Below are positions 1 through 7,429 of a DNA stretch of 14,155 nucleotides, in pieces. The position numbers were made by a program, and so were the translations under genes. Origin of the DNA: JACDAN01 sp035776735 (GTDB lineage Bacteria; Actinomycetota; Thermoleophilia; Gaiellales; Gaiellaceae). The notes below the pieces were generated by a model, which was not told where the DNA came from, made no database searches, and was given only the letters and a program-made list of their open reading frames with translations. The stretch spans positions 1-14,155 of the forward strand of contig DASSSO010000126.1 of the NCBI GenBank assembly GCA_035776735.1, read 5' to 3'. Numbering within the stretch: position 1 is the stretch's first letter; every line of letters starts with the position of its first letter.

Positions 1-2478
1 CCGCCTCCAGTGCCGCGCGGGCCGTCGTGGTGGGAGCGCGACATCGACTGGGGCGACCTCCTCGGCGCGAAGGCGCTCGCGTGGGTCGGCGGCGCCGTGA
101 CGGTGCTCGGCGTCGTCTTCTTCTTCGTGCTCGCAGTCGACAGCGGCTGGATCGGCCCCGGTGCGCGGGTCGGGCTCGGCGCACTCGCGTCGGCGCTCGT
201 CTTCGTGGGCGGCTTCTACCTGCACCGGCGGTACGGCCCCGTCTACTCCGCGTACGCAGCCGTCGGCGCCGGCCTCGCCGGAGGCTACGCCACGCTCCTC
301 GCCGCCGCGTCGCTATACGACCTCCTCTCCGACCTCACCGCACTCGCGATCGCAGCGGCGATCGCCTCGGTCGGCCTCGCGACGTCGCTCCTCTGGTCGT
401 CGGAGCTCGTCGCCGGGATCGGGCTCGTCGGCGCAGCACTCGTGCCGCTGACGGTGCTGTTCGAAGAGGACATCTCGCCGCTGGGGACCGGCTTCGCCGG
501 CCTCGTCTTCGCCGCGATCGGCGTCGTCGCCGTAACGAAGCGTTGGCCGACGCTGGCAGCGGTCGGCCTCGCCGCGACCCTCCCCCAGATCGCGCTTCTC
601 GTCGAGGACGGAGCCGTCACCGACTGGGACCGCGTGATGCTCGCCTGGATCTTCTCGGCGCTGTACGTCGCGGCGGCAATCGGGCTTCACCGGGCCGTGG
701 ACGAGGACGGGCTCGGCAGCCTGCCCGCGACCTTCGTGATTGTCGCCGGCGTGCTCGCCGGAGCGACCGGCTTCGCGCTCTTCGACGGGGCGGACCGCGG
801 CTGGGTCGTCGTCGCGACGGGCGTCGCGTTCGGCGCGCTCGCGGCGACGCTCTTCCGGGATCGGGACCTCAGCGCGCTGCTCGCGGCCGTCGGCCTCGCC
901 CTCGTGGCCGTGGGGCTGGCCGTCGTCCTCTCAGGGCCGAGCCTCGCCCTCGCCTGGGCGGCGGAGGCTGCGGTCCTCGCCGCACTCGCGAGCTGGATCG
1001 ACGAGCCGCGGTATCAGCTCGCGGCACTCGGCTACCTCGCCGCGGCGACCGTGCATTCCTTCGCCATCGACGCGCCGCCGACCGACCTCTACGAGGCCGT
1101 TTCCGACCCTGCGGACGGAGCCGTCGCGCCGCTCGGGATCGCCGTCGCCTCCGCGATCGTCGCGTTCTACGCCCGCCCGTGGCCGGAGGAGAAGGCGGCG
1201 GGCATGTTCCGGATGTTCGAGCCCGTCCTCGGGCCGTTCCGCGAAGCCAACGCGCTCTGGCGATCGCTCACCGGCTGGCTGGCGGGCGGTGCGGCGATCT
1301 ACGCCGCCTCGCTCGGGATCCTGGAGCTCGCCCAGGAGGGTTGGCCCGATGACGTTGACACCGCCTTCGAGCGCGGGCATGTCGGCGTCACGGCCCTCTG
1401 GGGCCTCGCTGCGGCGGCGCTCACCTATGGCAGCAGGTGGCTCGGGTCGTCCCAGGTTCGCGCGGCCGGCCTGACGCTCGCGGCGGTGACGTTCGTCCAG
1501 GCTGCAGTCTTCGACGCGACGCTCGAGCCGGGCCCCCGCGGCTGGGCGCTGCTCGCGGCCGGCGCCGCCCTTCTCCTGACGGCGCTCGCGGAGGAGATCC
1601 CCGCCGTGGAAGGACGGCCGGGGCTCTCGGCGTCCGCGCTCCTGCTCGTCCCGGCGTCGGCCGGCCTCGGCGTGTTCGGCCTCTACTTCGTCACGGACGC
1701 GGAGGGCTACGCGTGGCTCGGTCTCGCCGCCGTCTACGGAGGGCTCGCGGCGCTCGTGTTCCGTACGGACCGCGACTTCAGCACGCTGCTCTGGGTTCCC
1801 GCCCTCGCGATCGGCGCGCTCGCTGCCGCCGACCTGATCGAAGGCACCTGGCTCGTCCTGGCCTGGAGCGCCGCGGCCGCGAGCATCTCCGTCCTCGGCG
1901 ACCGCGTCGGCGAGCAGCGGCTGCAGCTCGGCGCGGCCGGTTATCTGGCGCTTGCCCTCGGGTACACGCTGAGCGAGCTTGCGCCCCCGAACGAGTTCTT
2001 CAGCGCGAACGACGATCCCGCGGTCGGCGTGCCCGCGCTCCTCTGCTCGGTCGGAGCAGCGGTGGTCCTGCTCGTCTACGGCCTGCGCGACGAGCGGTTC
2101 GGCCTGTACCGCATCTGGGCGGCGGCCGGGACGGCCGTTCTGGCGCTGTACGCCTGCTCGCTCGCGATCCTCGGAGGCTTCGAGTGGGCCGGGACCGCGA
2201 GCGTGGAGACCGACTTCCAGCGCGGCCACTCCGCGGTCAGCGCGTTCTGGGGGATCGTCGGGCTGATGACCCTGTACGTCGGGCTGCGGCGCGATCAGCG
2301 AACGCTCCGGCTCGCAGGCTTCGCGCTCTTCGGCATCGCGCTGGCGAAGCTGTTCCTCTACGACCTCGCGAACCTGAGCTCGATCACGCGCGCGCTCTCG
2401 TTCCTGGCCGTCGGCGCCGTGCTGCTCCTCGGCGGGTTCTTCTACCAGCGCCTCACAGCCGCGGCGCGCGAGACGTGA
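1..2478 (+). CDS. DUF2339 family polytopic membrane protein, 5'-truncated by the window edge
   Basis: The frame is open from base 1 and reads P-P-V-P-R-G-P-S-W-W-E-R-D-I-D-W-G-D-L-L before the first membrane helix. A proline-rich linker just before 'DIDWxxLLG' is usual in the middle of DUF2339 proteins, so the GTG at base 10 is probably not the true start and the N-terminal part lies off the window. The visible ~825 residues are almost wholly hydrophobic, with perhaps 20 or more membrane helices separated by short loops. 'GPGARVGLGALAS' after helix 1 and the C-terminal 'LAKLFLYDLANLS' followed by two last helices fit the family. Two long segments resemble each other (about 850-1518 and 1753-2370), so the protein contains an internal duplication. 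The function of DUF2339 is unknown; an envelope role is possible. The gene ends with TGA and faces the minus-strand DUF1385 gene. Confidence 0.85.
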   Translation, partial: PPPVPRGPSWWERDIDWGDLLGAKALAWVGGAVTVLGVVFFFVLAVDSGWIGPGARVGLGALASALVFVGGFYLHRRYGPVYSAYAAVGAGLAGGYATLLAAASLYDLLSDLTALAIAAAIASVGLATSLLWSSELVAGIGLVGAALVPLTVLFEEDISPLGTGFAGLVFAAIGVVAVTKRWPTLAAVGLAATLPQIALLVEDGAVTDWDRVMLAWIFSALYVAAAIGLHRAVDEDGLGSLPATFVIVAGVLAGATGFALFDGADRGWVVVATGVAFGALAATLFRDRDLSALLAAVGLALVAVGLAVVLSGPSLALAWAAEAAVLAALASWIDEPRYQLAALGYLAAATVHSFAIDAPPTDLYEAVSDPADGAVAPLGIAVASAIVAFYARPWPEEKAAGMFRMFEPVLGPFREANALWRSLTGWLAGGAAIYAASLGILELAQEGWPDDVDTAFERGHVGVTALWGLAAAALTYGSRWLGSSQVRAAGLTLAAVTFVQAAVFDATLEPGPRGWALLAAGAALLLTALAEEIPAVEGRPGLSASALLLVPASAGLGVFGLYFVTDAEGYAWLGLAAVYGGLAALVFRTDRDFSTLLWVPALAIGALAAADLIEGTWLVLAWSAAAASISVLGDRVGEQRLQLGAAGYLALALGYTLSELAPPNEFFSANDDPAVGVPALLCSVGAAVVLLVYGLRDERFGLYRIWAAAGTAVLALYACSLAILGGFEWAGTASVETDFQRGHSAVSAFWGIVGLMTLYVGLRRDQRTLRLAGFALFGIALAKLFLYDLANLSSITRALSFLAVGAVLLLGGFFYQRLTAAARET

Positions 2479-2489
2479 TCCGCGCAGCC

Positions 2490-2514
2490 GCGGAGCGGGC
2501 TGCGCTCGCTCCGC
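2490..2514. terminator. Hairpin between convergent genes, possible bidirectional terminator
   Basis: An 8-bp perfect inverted repeat (GCGGAGCG / CGCTCCGC) with a 9-nt loop sits 12 bases after the DUF2339 stop, in the 63-bp gap before the end of the convergent DUF1385 gene. There is no T-run on either side, so termination is inferred from position and GC-rich stem only. Confidence 0.4.
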
Positions 2515-2541
2515 CTCAAGCGTGGAAACGGAGCCAGACCG

Positions 2542-3456
2542 TTACGCCATGACCTCGACCTTGCGCTCGGCAGGGTCGAGTCGTCCCTCGTGCTGAAGCA
2601 CGTCTTTGAGGGCGCGGATCGAGACCTCGAGCTGATCGAGGCTGGGCTCGCGCGTCGTCAGGCGCTGGAGCCACAGGCCCGGCGCGAGCAGGGTCATCAA
2701 GACGCGGTTGCCGGTGTGTTTGCCCGCGAAGCGGATCAGCTCGTAGGCGATGCCGGCGATCACCGGCAGCAGCGCGATCCGCGAGAGGATCAGCCAGTAC
2801 CAGTCCGGCTGCCCGAAGAACGCGAAGACGAAGATCGCGATCACCATCACCCAGAGCAGGAACGCCGTCCCGCAGCGCGGGTGGATGAGGCTGAAGCGCT
2901 GCACGCGCTCCGGCTCGAGCTCCTCCCCCGCCTCGTAGGCGTTGATCGCCTTGTGTTCGGCCGCGTGGTACTGGAACACGCGCTTGAGGTCGGGGAGGAA
3001 CGAGATGAGGACGAGGTAGAGGATGAAGATCGAGACCCGGATCAGCCCCTCGACGACGACGAAGAGGCCCGTCGTCTCGATCGGGAGCCAGCTCGTCAGG
3101 AGCGCCGGCGTCACCTTGAAGAGGAGGAGCGCGAAGCCGATCGCGATCGCGAAGGCGAAGATGAGCGCGCCGCGGCCGATCTCCGTCGAGACCTCCTCGT
3201 CGTCGCCCTCCTCCTGCGCCGCGTAGTTGGCGGAGATCGCGAGCGCGCGGAAGCCGATCGCGAGCGACTCCCCGAGCGCGATCACGCCGCGGATGATCGG
3301 CAGGCGGAAGATGCGGTGGCGCGCCATCACCGACTCGATCGTCCGGTCGACGAGCGCGATCTCGCCGTCCACCTTCCGGACCGCGAGCGCCCAGTGCGAC
3401 GGGCCGCGCATCATCACGCCCTCGAGGACGGCCTGTCCGCCGATCGGTGCGCTCAT
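2542..3456 (-). CDS. DUF1385 (YqhQ-type) membrane protein
   Basis: The 304-residue protein matches the DUF1385 family along its whole length. Visible motifs are GGQAVLEGVMMRGP at residues 6-19, FQYHAAEHKAINAYE at 161-175, HPRCGTAFLL at 192-201 and PGLWLQRLTTREP near 259-271. Four hydrophobic stretches lie at roughly 98-115, 133-155, 197-215 and 220-240, so it is an integral membrane protein. The His-rich 'YHAAEHK' and 'HPRCG' motifs look like metal or catalytic sites, but no reaction is established for the family. The ATG start puts the conserved GGQAV motif at the extreme N-terminus as in relatives, with GAGG just upstream though very close. It lies 73 bp downstream of rpmE in the same direction. 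An rpmE-DUF1385 pairing, often followed by prfA, recurs in Gram-positive genomes; here prfA is absent and a convergent gene follows. Confidence 0.9.
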   Translation of the reverse strand: MSAPIGGQAVLEGVMMRGPSHWALAVRKVDGEIALVDRTIESVMARHRIFRLPIIRGVIALGESLAIGFRALAISANYAAQEEGDDEEVSTEIGRGALIFAFAIAIGFALLLFKVTPALLTSWLPIETTGLFVVVEGLIRVSIFILYLVLISFLPDLKRVFQYHAAEHKAINAYEAGEELEPERVQRFSLIHPRCGTAFLLWVMVIAIFVFAFFGQPDWYWLILSRIALLPVIAGIAYELIRFAGKHTGNRVLMTLLAPGLWLQRLTTREPSLDQLEVSIRALKDVLQHEGRLDPAERKVEVMA

Positions 3457-3529
3457 GCCCTCAGCTTAGGCGTCGCTTGCGATGCCGCCCGAGGGCATGT
3501 CGGCTCTGCTGGCATGCCCGGTGGTTTCG

Positions 3530-3748
3530 TCAGCCGCGGCGAGCGCCGCCGGCTCGCTCCAGTCGCCGCTGGAAGCGCTCCACCCGGCCGCCTGTGTCGA
3601 CCAGTTTCTGCTTGCCCGTGTAGAACGGGTGGCAGTTCGAGCAGATCTCGACGTGGAGCTCGGGCTTCGTCGACCGCGTCTCGAACGTGTTCCCGCAGGA
3701 GCAGTGGACGGTCGCGAGCATGTACTCGGGGTGGATGTCCGGCTTCAT
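3530..3748 (-). CDS. rpmE: Large ribosomal subunit protein bL31, zinc-binding type
   Basis: A 72-residue protein beginning MKPDIHPEY with the L31 signature. Cysteines at 16, 18, 36 and 39 (HCSCGN and ICSNCHPFYTGKQ) are the zinc-binding set of the C+ form of L31, so this is not the zinc-free paralogue used in zinc starvation. The C-terminus (GGRVERFQRRLERA) is basic, as expected for a ribosomal protein at the intersubunit bridge region. The ATG overlaps the TGA of the upstream PLP-enzyme gene in the sequence ATGA (minus strand, 3748-3745), which suggests translational coupling. The longer frame running upstream from this ORF is antisense noise inside the dehydratase reading frame; the family N-terminus fixes the start here. 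DUF1385 follows 73 bp downstream. Confidence 0.95.
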   Translation of the reverse strand: MKPDIHPEYMLATVHCSCGNTFETRSTKPELHVEICSNCHPFYTGKQKLVDTGGRVERFQRRLERAGGARRG

Positions 3749-4677
3749 GGCCGGCCCAGGATAGCAGCGGCCGTCTGGGCCGCGACGTTGCCGCCGGAGA
3801 CGACGCAGACCACCGTTTCGCCGTTCTCGAGCGCGACCTTGCCGGCGAGCAGGGCGGCGACGCCGGCCGCTCCCGCCGGCTCGGCGGCGAGCTTCGCACG
3901 CTCGTAGAGGAACCGCATTCCGGCTGCGATCTCGTCGTCCTCGACGAGGACCGACTCGAATCGGCGCGCCAGTGCCATCTCGAGTGCGAGCTCGCCGGCG
4001 AAAGGCGCGTGGAGGCCGTCGGCGATCGAATCCGGCCGGACGGTCACCGGCCTGCCCGCGGCGAGCGCAGCGTGCAGCGCAGGCGCGCGAACCGGCTCGA
4101 CGGCGACCATGCGCGCGCTCGGCAGAGCAGCCGCGATCCCGGTGATCAACCCGCCTCCTCCCACAGGGACGACCACGACTCCCACGTCGGGCGCGTCCTC
4201 GCCGATCTCCAGCCCGACGGTGCCTTGCCCGGCCGCGACGAGCGGGTCGTCGAACGGGTGGATCGGGATCCGGCCCGTCTCCTGCCGGAGCTCGTCCAGC
4301 CGCTCGAAAGCCGCCGCCGGCCCGTCCGCCTCGAGGTCGACCTCGGCGCCGTACCCGCGGGTCGCGTCGATCTTGGCCGCACTCGCAGTGCGCCACATGA
4401 CGACGAGCGCGCGAATTCCCACGAGGGCGGAGCAGTAGGCGAGCGCCTGCGCGTGATTGCCGGCCGAGGTCGCGATCACTCCGGCCTTCCGCTCCTCCGG
4501 CGACAGCGAGGCGAGCTTGTTCAGCACTCCCCGCGGCTTGAACGAGCCGGTGCGCTGGAACAGCTCGGCCTTCAGGAAGACGCGCGGGCCGAGGGTGGCG
4601 GAGCTGAACGTCGGCGTTCGATGGAGCCTGCCGGCGATCGTCTCCCGCGCCGCCAGAACGTCGTCGCGCGTGATCAC
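3745..4677 (-). CDS. Threonine dehydratase-like PLP enzyme (fold type II, no ACT domain)
   Basis: A catabolic-type threonine/serine dehydratase, expected to deaminate threonine to 2-oxobutyrate and ammonia; serine racemase or hydroxyaspartate ammonia-lyase are close relatives and cannot be excluded. In numbering from the upstream GTG at 4710, the PLP lysine is K58 in GSFKPRG, the substrate loop is TSAGNHAQ (81-88), the phosphate-binding glycine loop is PVGGGGLITG (182-191) and SGGN lies at 305-308. The protein stops right after this domain, so the regulatory ACT domains of biosynthetic IlvA are absent. I chose the GTG at 4677 (310 residues, beginning ITRDDVLAARETIAG) because the extra 11 residues of the 4710 start are only a translation of a palindromic DNA repeat and do not look like family sequence. 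Neither start has a clear Shine-Dalgarno. The stop overlaps rpmE by 4 nt. Confidence 0.87.
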   Translation of the reverse strand: MITRDDVLAARETIAGRLHRTPTFSSATLGPRVFLKAELFQRTGSFKPRGVLNKLASLSPEERKAGVIATSAGNHAQALAYCSALVGIRALVVMWRTASAAKIDATRGYGAEVDLEADGPAAAFERLDELRQETGRIPIHPFDDPLVAAGQGTVGLEIGEDAPDVGVVVVPVGGGGLITGIAAALPSARMVAVEPVRAPALHAALAAGRPVTVRPDSIADGLHAPFAGELALEMALARRFESVLVEDDEIAAGMRFLYERAKLAAEPAGAAGVAALLAGKVALENGETVVCVVSGGNVAAQTAAAILGRP

Positions 4678-4688
4678 TTCGAACGTGT

Positions 4689-4707
4689 CCAAGTGACAGT
4701 CACTGGG
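4689..4707. repeat. 19-bp imperfect palindrome, copy 1 of AGTGACAGTCACT element
   Basis: CCAAGTGACAGTCACTGGG has nine-base arms around a central A with one mismatched pair. It is 17/19 identical to the perfect palindrome at 4769-4787; the centres are 80 bp apart. It lies 11 bp upstream of the GTG at 4677, or inside the coding region if the GTG at 4710 is used. It could be an operator for a dimeric regulator of the dehydratase-rpmE genes, or a dispersed intergenic repeat. Confidence 0.6.
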
Positions 4708-4768
4708 CACGTCCCGAGACAGCGTCGCGTCGCTCCAGGAGCGGGCGGCCTGTCACGGCGAGCCGCTT

Positions 4769-4787
4769 CCGAGTGACAGTCACTCGG
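4769..4787. repeat. 19-bp perfect palindrome, copy 2 of AGTGACAGTCACT element
   Basis: CCGAGTGACAGTCACTCGG is a perfect inverted repeat with nine-base arms around a central A. It begins 25 bases upstream (minus-strand sense, beyond the stop) of nothing coding on the plus strand and lies immediately past the ETF-QO stop at 4794. Together with copy 1 it frames the gap between ETF-QO and the dehydratase. A lone half-site TGTCAC occurs between them at 4751-4756. It may act as an operator, and the arms could also form a short hairpin at the ETF-QO end. Confidence 0.65.
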
Positions 4788-4793
4788 ACATGG

Positions 4794-6473
4794 CTAGGTA
4801 AGCGTGTACTCGGGGCCGGAGCCCCCCTCGGGCGGGGTCAGCCGGCCGCCCTTCGCGGTGATCGCTCCGCACTGGACGCAGTTGGACGGCGTCACCTCGA
4901 CGCCGCCGCCCTCCTTCGCCTCGTAGACCTGCGCCGGGCACATGTGCTCCCACATGCGCGCGACCTCCTCCGGCACGTCCGCATCCACGCGGATGTGGTT
5001 CGGGGCGTCGTCGCGCGTCTTGTTCCCGGACAGGAAGACGGACGAGAGCTTGTCGAAGGTGAGCTTGCCGTCGGGCTTCGGGTAGTTCGCGGCGCGTCCG
5101 CCCCGGATCAGCTCCTGCTCGGCGTCGCGCTCGGTCTTGGCGTTTCCGGGCGGGAACTTGCCGAAGCTCGCGGTCATCGCGCCGGCCATCGCGCCGCCGA
5201 GCCAGAAGCCCTTCCCGAACGCCTGGCGCATGTTGCGGACGCGCTTCAGGTCGTCCCAGATGAACGTGTCGCGAATCGCCTCGTCGTACGAGGCCAGCGC
5301 GCCCGGCGTCCACGGCGTCCGGCCGCGCTGGAGCGCCGCGAATGCCGTCTCGGCGGCCAGCCGCCCGGACTCGATCGCGTAGTGGATGCCCTTCAGCGCA
5401 GGCACGTTGACGAAGCCCGCGCCGTCGCCGGTGATCAGGAGCCCCGGCGCGTGCATCCTTCGCGGGACGGCGACGAAGCCTCCCTCGGGGATCGTCTTGG
5501 CGCCCCACCCGACCCGCTCGCCGCCCTCGAGGATCCGCCGGACGAGCTTGTGCGTCTTCAGCTCCTGAAGGAGGTCGTGCGGGGAGACCTCGAGGTCGCG
5601 GTAGTCGAGCCCGACGACCATGCCGAGCGTGACCATGTCGTCGCCCATCGGGTAGATGAAGGAGCCGCCGAACTCGCGGTACTTGCGCCCGTTGCGCAGC
5701 GGCCAGCCCATCGTGTGGATCACGCGGTCGAGCGGCGTCGCGACCTTCCACACCTCTTTGACACCGAGCGCCCAGACCTGCGGGTTCTCCCCCGCGAGGC
5801 CGAACCGGTCGATCGCGACGCCGGTCAGGTGGCCCTGGGTGCCCTCGGAGAGGACGGTCACCTTGGCGGTCACGTCGGAGCCCGGCTCGAAGTTCGGGAG
5901 CTGGTCGCCGTTCCGGCCGCGGCCCTTGTCGCCCGTCCGCACGCCGACGACCCGCCCGCCCTCGACGAGCAGCTTCTCGGCCGCGGTCTCCGGGAGGATG
6001 TACGCGCCGCCGGCCTCCGCCTGCTCGCCCAGCCAGCGGGTGAGCCCCGAGAGCGAGGCGACGTAGTTCCCGTCGTTGCGCATCGTGGGCGGCGTCGGGA
6101 TGCGGAGCGCCGAGCCCTTCGTCAGGTAGTACACGGACTCGTGCTCGACCGGGCCGTAGAAGGGCATGTCCTCGATCCGGGCCCGGTGGCGGAAGAGGCG
6201 GCGCAGCGCGCGCGGGTTGACGACGGCGCCGGAGAGGACGTGGGAGCCCACGCCCTTGCCCTTCTCGAGCACGGCGACGGGGACCTCCCCGAGCCGCTCG
6301 GCGGTCTCCGGCGACTCCCCGAGCAGCTGGCCGAGCCGGATCGCACAGGCGAGCCCGGCCGGGCCGGCGCCGACGATCAGCACGCCGACGTCGATCCGCT
6401 CCTCCGGCGGATCCGTCGGTGCGCTCACGAACTCGCTCGGGTCGAACGGCGGGCGGTAGTCGGCCGGCTTCAT
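4794..6473 (-). CDS. Electron transfer flavoprotein-quinone oxidoreductase (FixC/FixX-like fusion)
   Basis: A 559-residue ETF-QO, expected to sit on the inner face of the membrane and pass electrons from reduced EtfAB to quinone. The FAD-binding Rossmann motif is GAGPAG at 35-40, followed by the family stretch KGVGSHVLSGAVVNPRAL. The quinone/FAD segment GDGAGFVNVPALKG starts at 349. The C-terminal ferredoxin-like part begins with CPAQVYE (C512) and contains CVQC (C532, C535), then TPPEGGSGPEY. The usual motif is CxxCxxC; here the third position of that run is Ile538, and the segment is about five residues shorter than in well-known ETF-QOs, so only three cluster cysteines are present. The only other Cys is C43 in the FAD domain. 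I chose the ATG at 6473, overlapping the etfA stop as ATGA; the 58 residues before it are Arg-rich out-of-family sequence read through the end of etfA. Confidence 0.93.
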   Translation of the reverse strand: MKPADYRPPFDPSEFVSAPTDPPEERIDVGVLIVGAGPAGLACAIRLGQLLGESPETAERLGEVPVAVLEKGKGVGSHVLSGAVVNPRALRRLFRHRARIEDMPFYGPVEHESVYYLTKGSALRIPTPPTMRNDGNYVASLSGLTRWLGEQAEAGGAYILPETAAEKLLVEGGRVVGVRTGDKGRGRNGDQLPNFEPGSDVTAKVTVLSEGTQGHLTGVAIDRFGLAGENPQVWALGVKEVWKVATPLDRVIHTMGWPLRNGRKYREFGGSFIYPMGDDMVTLGMVVGLDYRDLEVSPHDLLQELKTHKLVRRILEGGERVGWGAKTIPEGGFVAVPRRMHAPGLLITGDGAGFVNVPALKGIHYAIESGRLAAETAFAALQRGRTPWTPGALASYDEAIRDTFIWDDLKRVRNMRQAFGKGFWLGGAMAGAMTASFGKFPPGNAKTERDAEQELIRGGRAANYPKPDGKLTFDKLSSVFLSGNKTRDDAPNHIRVDADVPEEVARMWEHMCPAQVYEAKEGGGVEVTPSNCVQCGAITAKGGRLTPPEGGSGPEYTLT

Positions 6474-7429
6474 CCGCGGCGCTGCCGGACGAGCTCCGTG
6501 AGCTTCGGGACGATCTCGTTCAGGTCGCCGACGACCCCGAGATCCGAGAACTCGAAGATCGGCGCGTTCGGGTCCTTGTTGATCGCGACCACCACACCTG
6601 AGGACTGCATCCCGACCTTGTGCTGGATCGCGCCCGAGATGCCGCACGCGATGTAGAGCTTCGGCGAGACCGTCTTCCCGGTCTGCCCGACCTGGGTGGA
6701 GTACGGGTACCAGCCGGCGTCGACGACGGCGCGCGTGGCGGCGACGGCGCCGCCGAGCGCCTGCGCGAGCTCCTCGACGAGCTTGAAGTTCTCGGGCGCA
6801 CCGAGGCCCCGGCCGCCGGCGACGATCACGTCGGCGTCTTCGATCGACGGCCCCTCGCTCTCCGCGTGGGCCTGCTCGACCATCGTCGCCGCCGTTGAGA
6901 AGTCCTCGAACTGGACCTCGGCCTCCTCGACGGCGGCCTCGCCGCCGGTCTCCTGCGGGTCGAAGGTCCCGGCGCGGATCAGTGCCAGCCGCGGCGTCGA
7001 CCTCCAGCCCACGTCGACCAACACCGAGTCGCCGAGCGCCGGCCGCTTGCCGACGAGGTCGCCGTCCTGCCGGACGAGGTCGGTGAGGTCCCAGTTCAGC
7101 CCGGCCTGGAGCCGCGCCGAGAGCCCCGCGGCGACGTCCGCGGCGAGCACCGAGGCGGCGAACAGGACCGTGTGGTAGCCGCCGTCTCCCACGATTGAGG
7201 CGAGGGCGTCGACGCGAGGCTGGGGCAGCGGCGCCTCGAGCTCCGGCCTGTCGACGACGACGACCTTGGCTGCGCCGAACCTGCCGGCCGCGGACGCGAG
7301 CTCCCTGACGCCGGAGCCGAGCACCACGCCGGTCACGTCCTCGTCGAGGGTCGCCGCCTTGGACAGGACGCCGAGCGCCGGCTTCAGCAGCTCGTCGCCG
7401 TGGTGCTCGAGGAAGACGAGCGTGCTCAC
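6470..7429 (-). CDS. etfA: Electron transfer flavoprotein alpha subunit
   Basis: A 319-residue EtfA. The C-terminal FAD domain shows AGGRGLG (204-210), VGQTGKTVSP (247-256), GISGAIQH (263-270), INKDPNAPIF (283-292) and DLGVVGD (296-302), which are the isoalloxazine and phosphate contacts of ETF. With EtfB it forms the soluble heterodimer that takes electrons from acyl-CoA dehydrogenases. The start is GTG, overlapping the etfB stop as GTGA (7429-7426), with a good Shine-Dalgarno AGAGGA ending seven bases upstream inside etfB. The stop overlaps the ETF-QO start. The three genes therefore read as one tightly coupled operon, and the ETF-QO partner downstream argues for a quinone-linked ETF. Confidence 0.95.
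   Translation of the reverse strand: MSTLVFLEHHGDELLKPALGVLSKAATLDEDVTGVVLGSGVRELASAAGRFGAAKVVVVDRPELEAPLPQPRVDALASIVGDGGYHTVLFAASVLAADVAAGLSARLQAGLNWDLTDLVRQDGDLVGKRPALGDSVLVDVGWRSTPRLALIRAGTFDPQETGGEAAVEEAEVQFEDFSTAATMVEQAHAESEGPSIEDADVIVAGGRGLGAPENFKLVEELAQALGGAVAATRAVVDAGWYPYSTQVGQTGKTVSPKLYIACGISGAIQHKVGMQSSGVVVAINKDPNAPIFEFSDLGVVGDLNEIVPKLTELVRQRRG

Noticed and set aside
2590..4776. 728-codon open frame on the plus strand
   Set aside because: It lies antisense to DUF1385, rpmE and the dehydratase, all with clear family motifs. Its protein is an Arg/Glu/Asp-rich mix typical of GC-rich shadow frames.
4711..4793. CRISPR-like array from the repeated palindromes
   Set aside because: There are only two copies, spaced 80 bp centre to centre with unrelated DNA between, and no cas genes.
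6474..6647. 58-residue N-terminal extension of ETF-QO
   Set aside because: It overlaps the conserved end of etfA, is Arg-rich and unlike family sequence. The ATG at 6473 gives the expected N-terminus.
4773..6656. 627-codon open frame on the plus strand
   Set aside because: It is antisense to the ETF-QO gene, of low complexity (Arg, Ala, Asp, Leu rich), without recognisable motifs.
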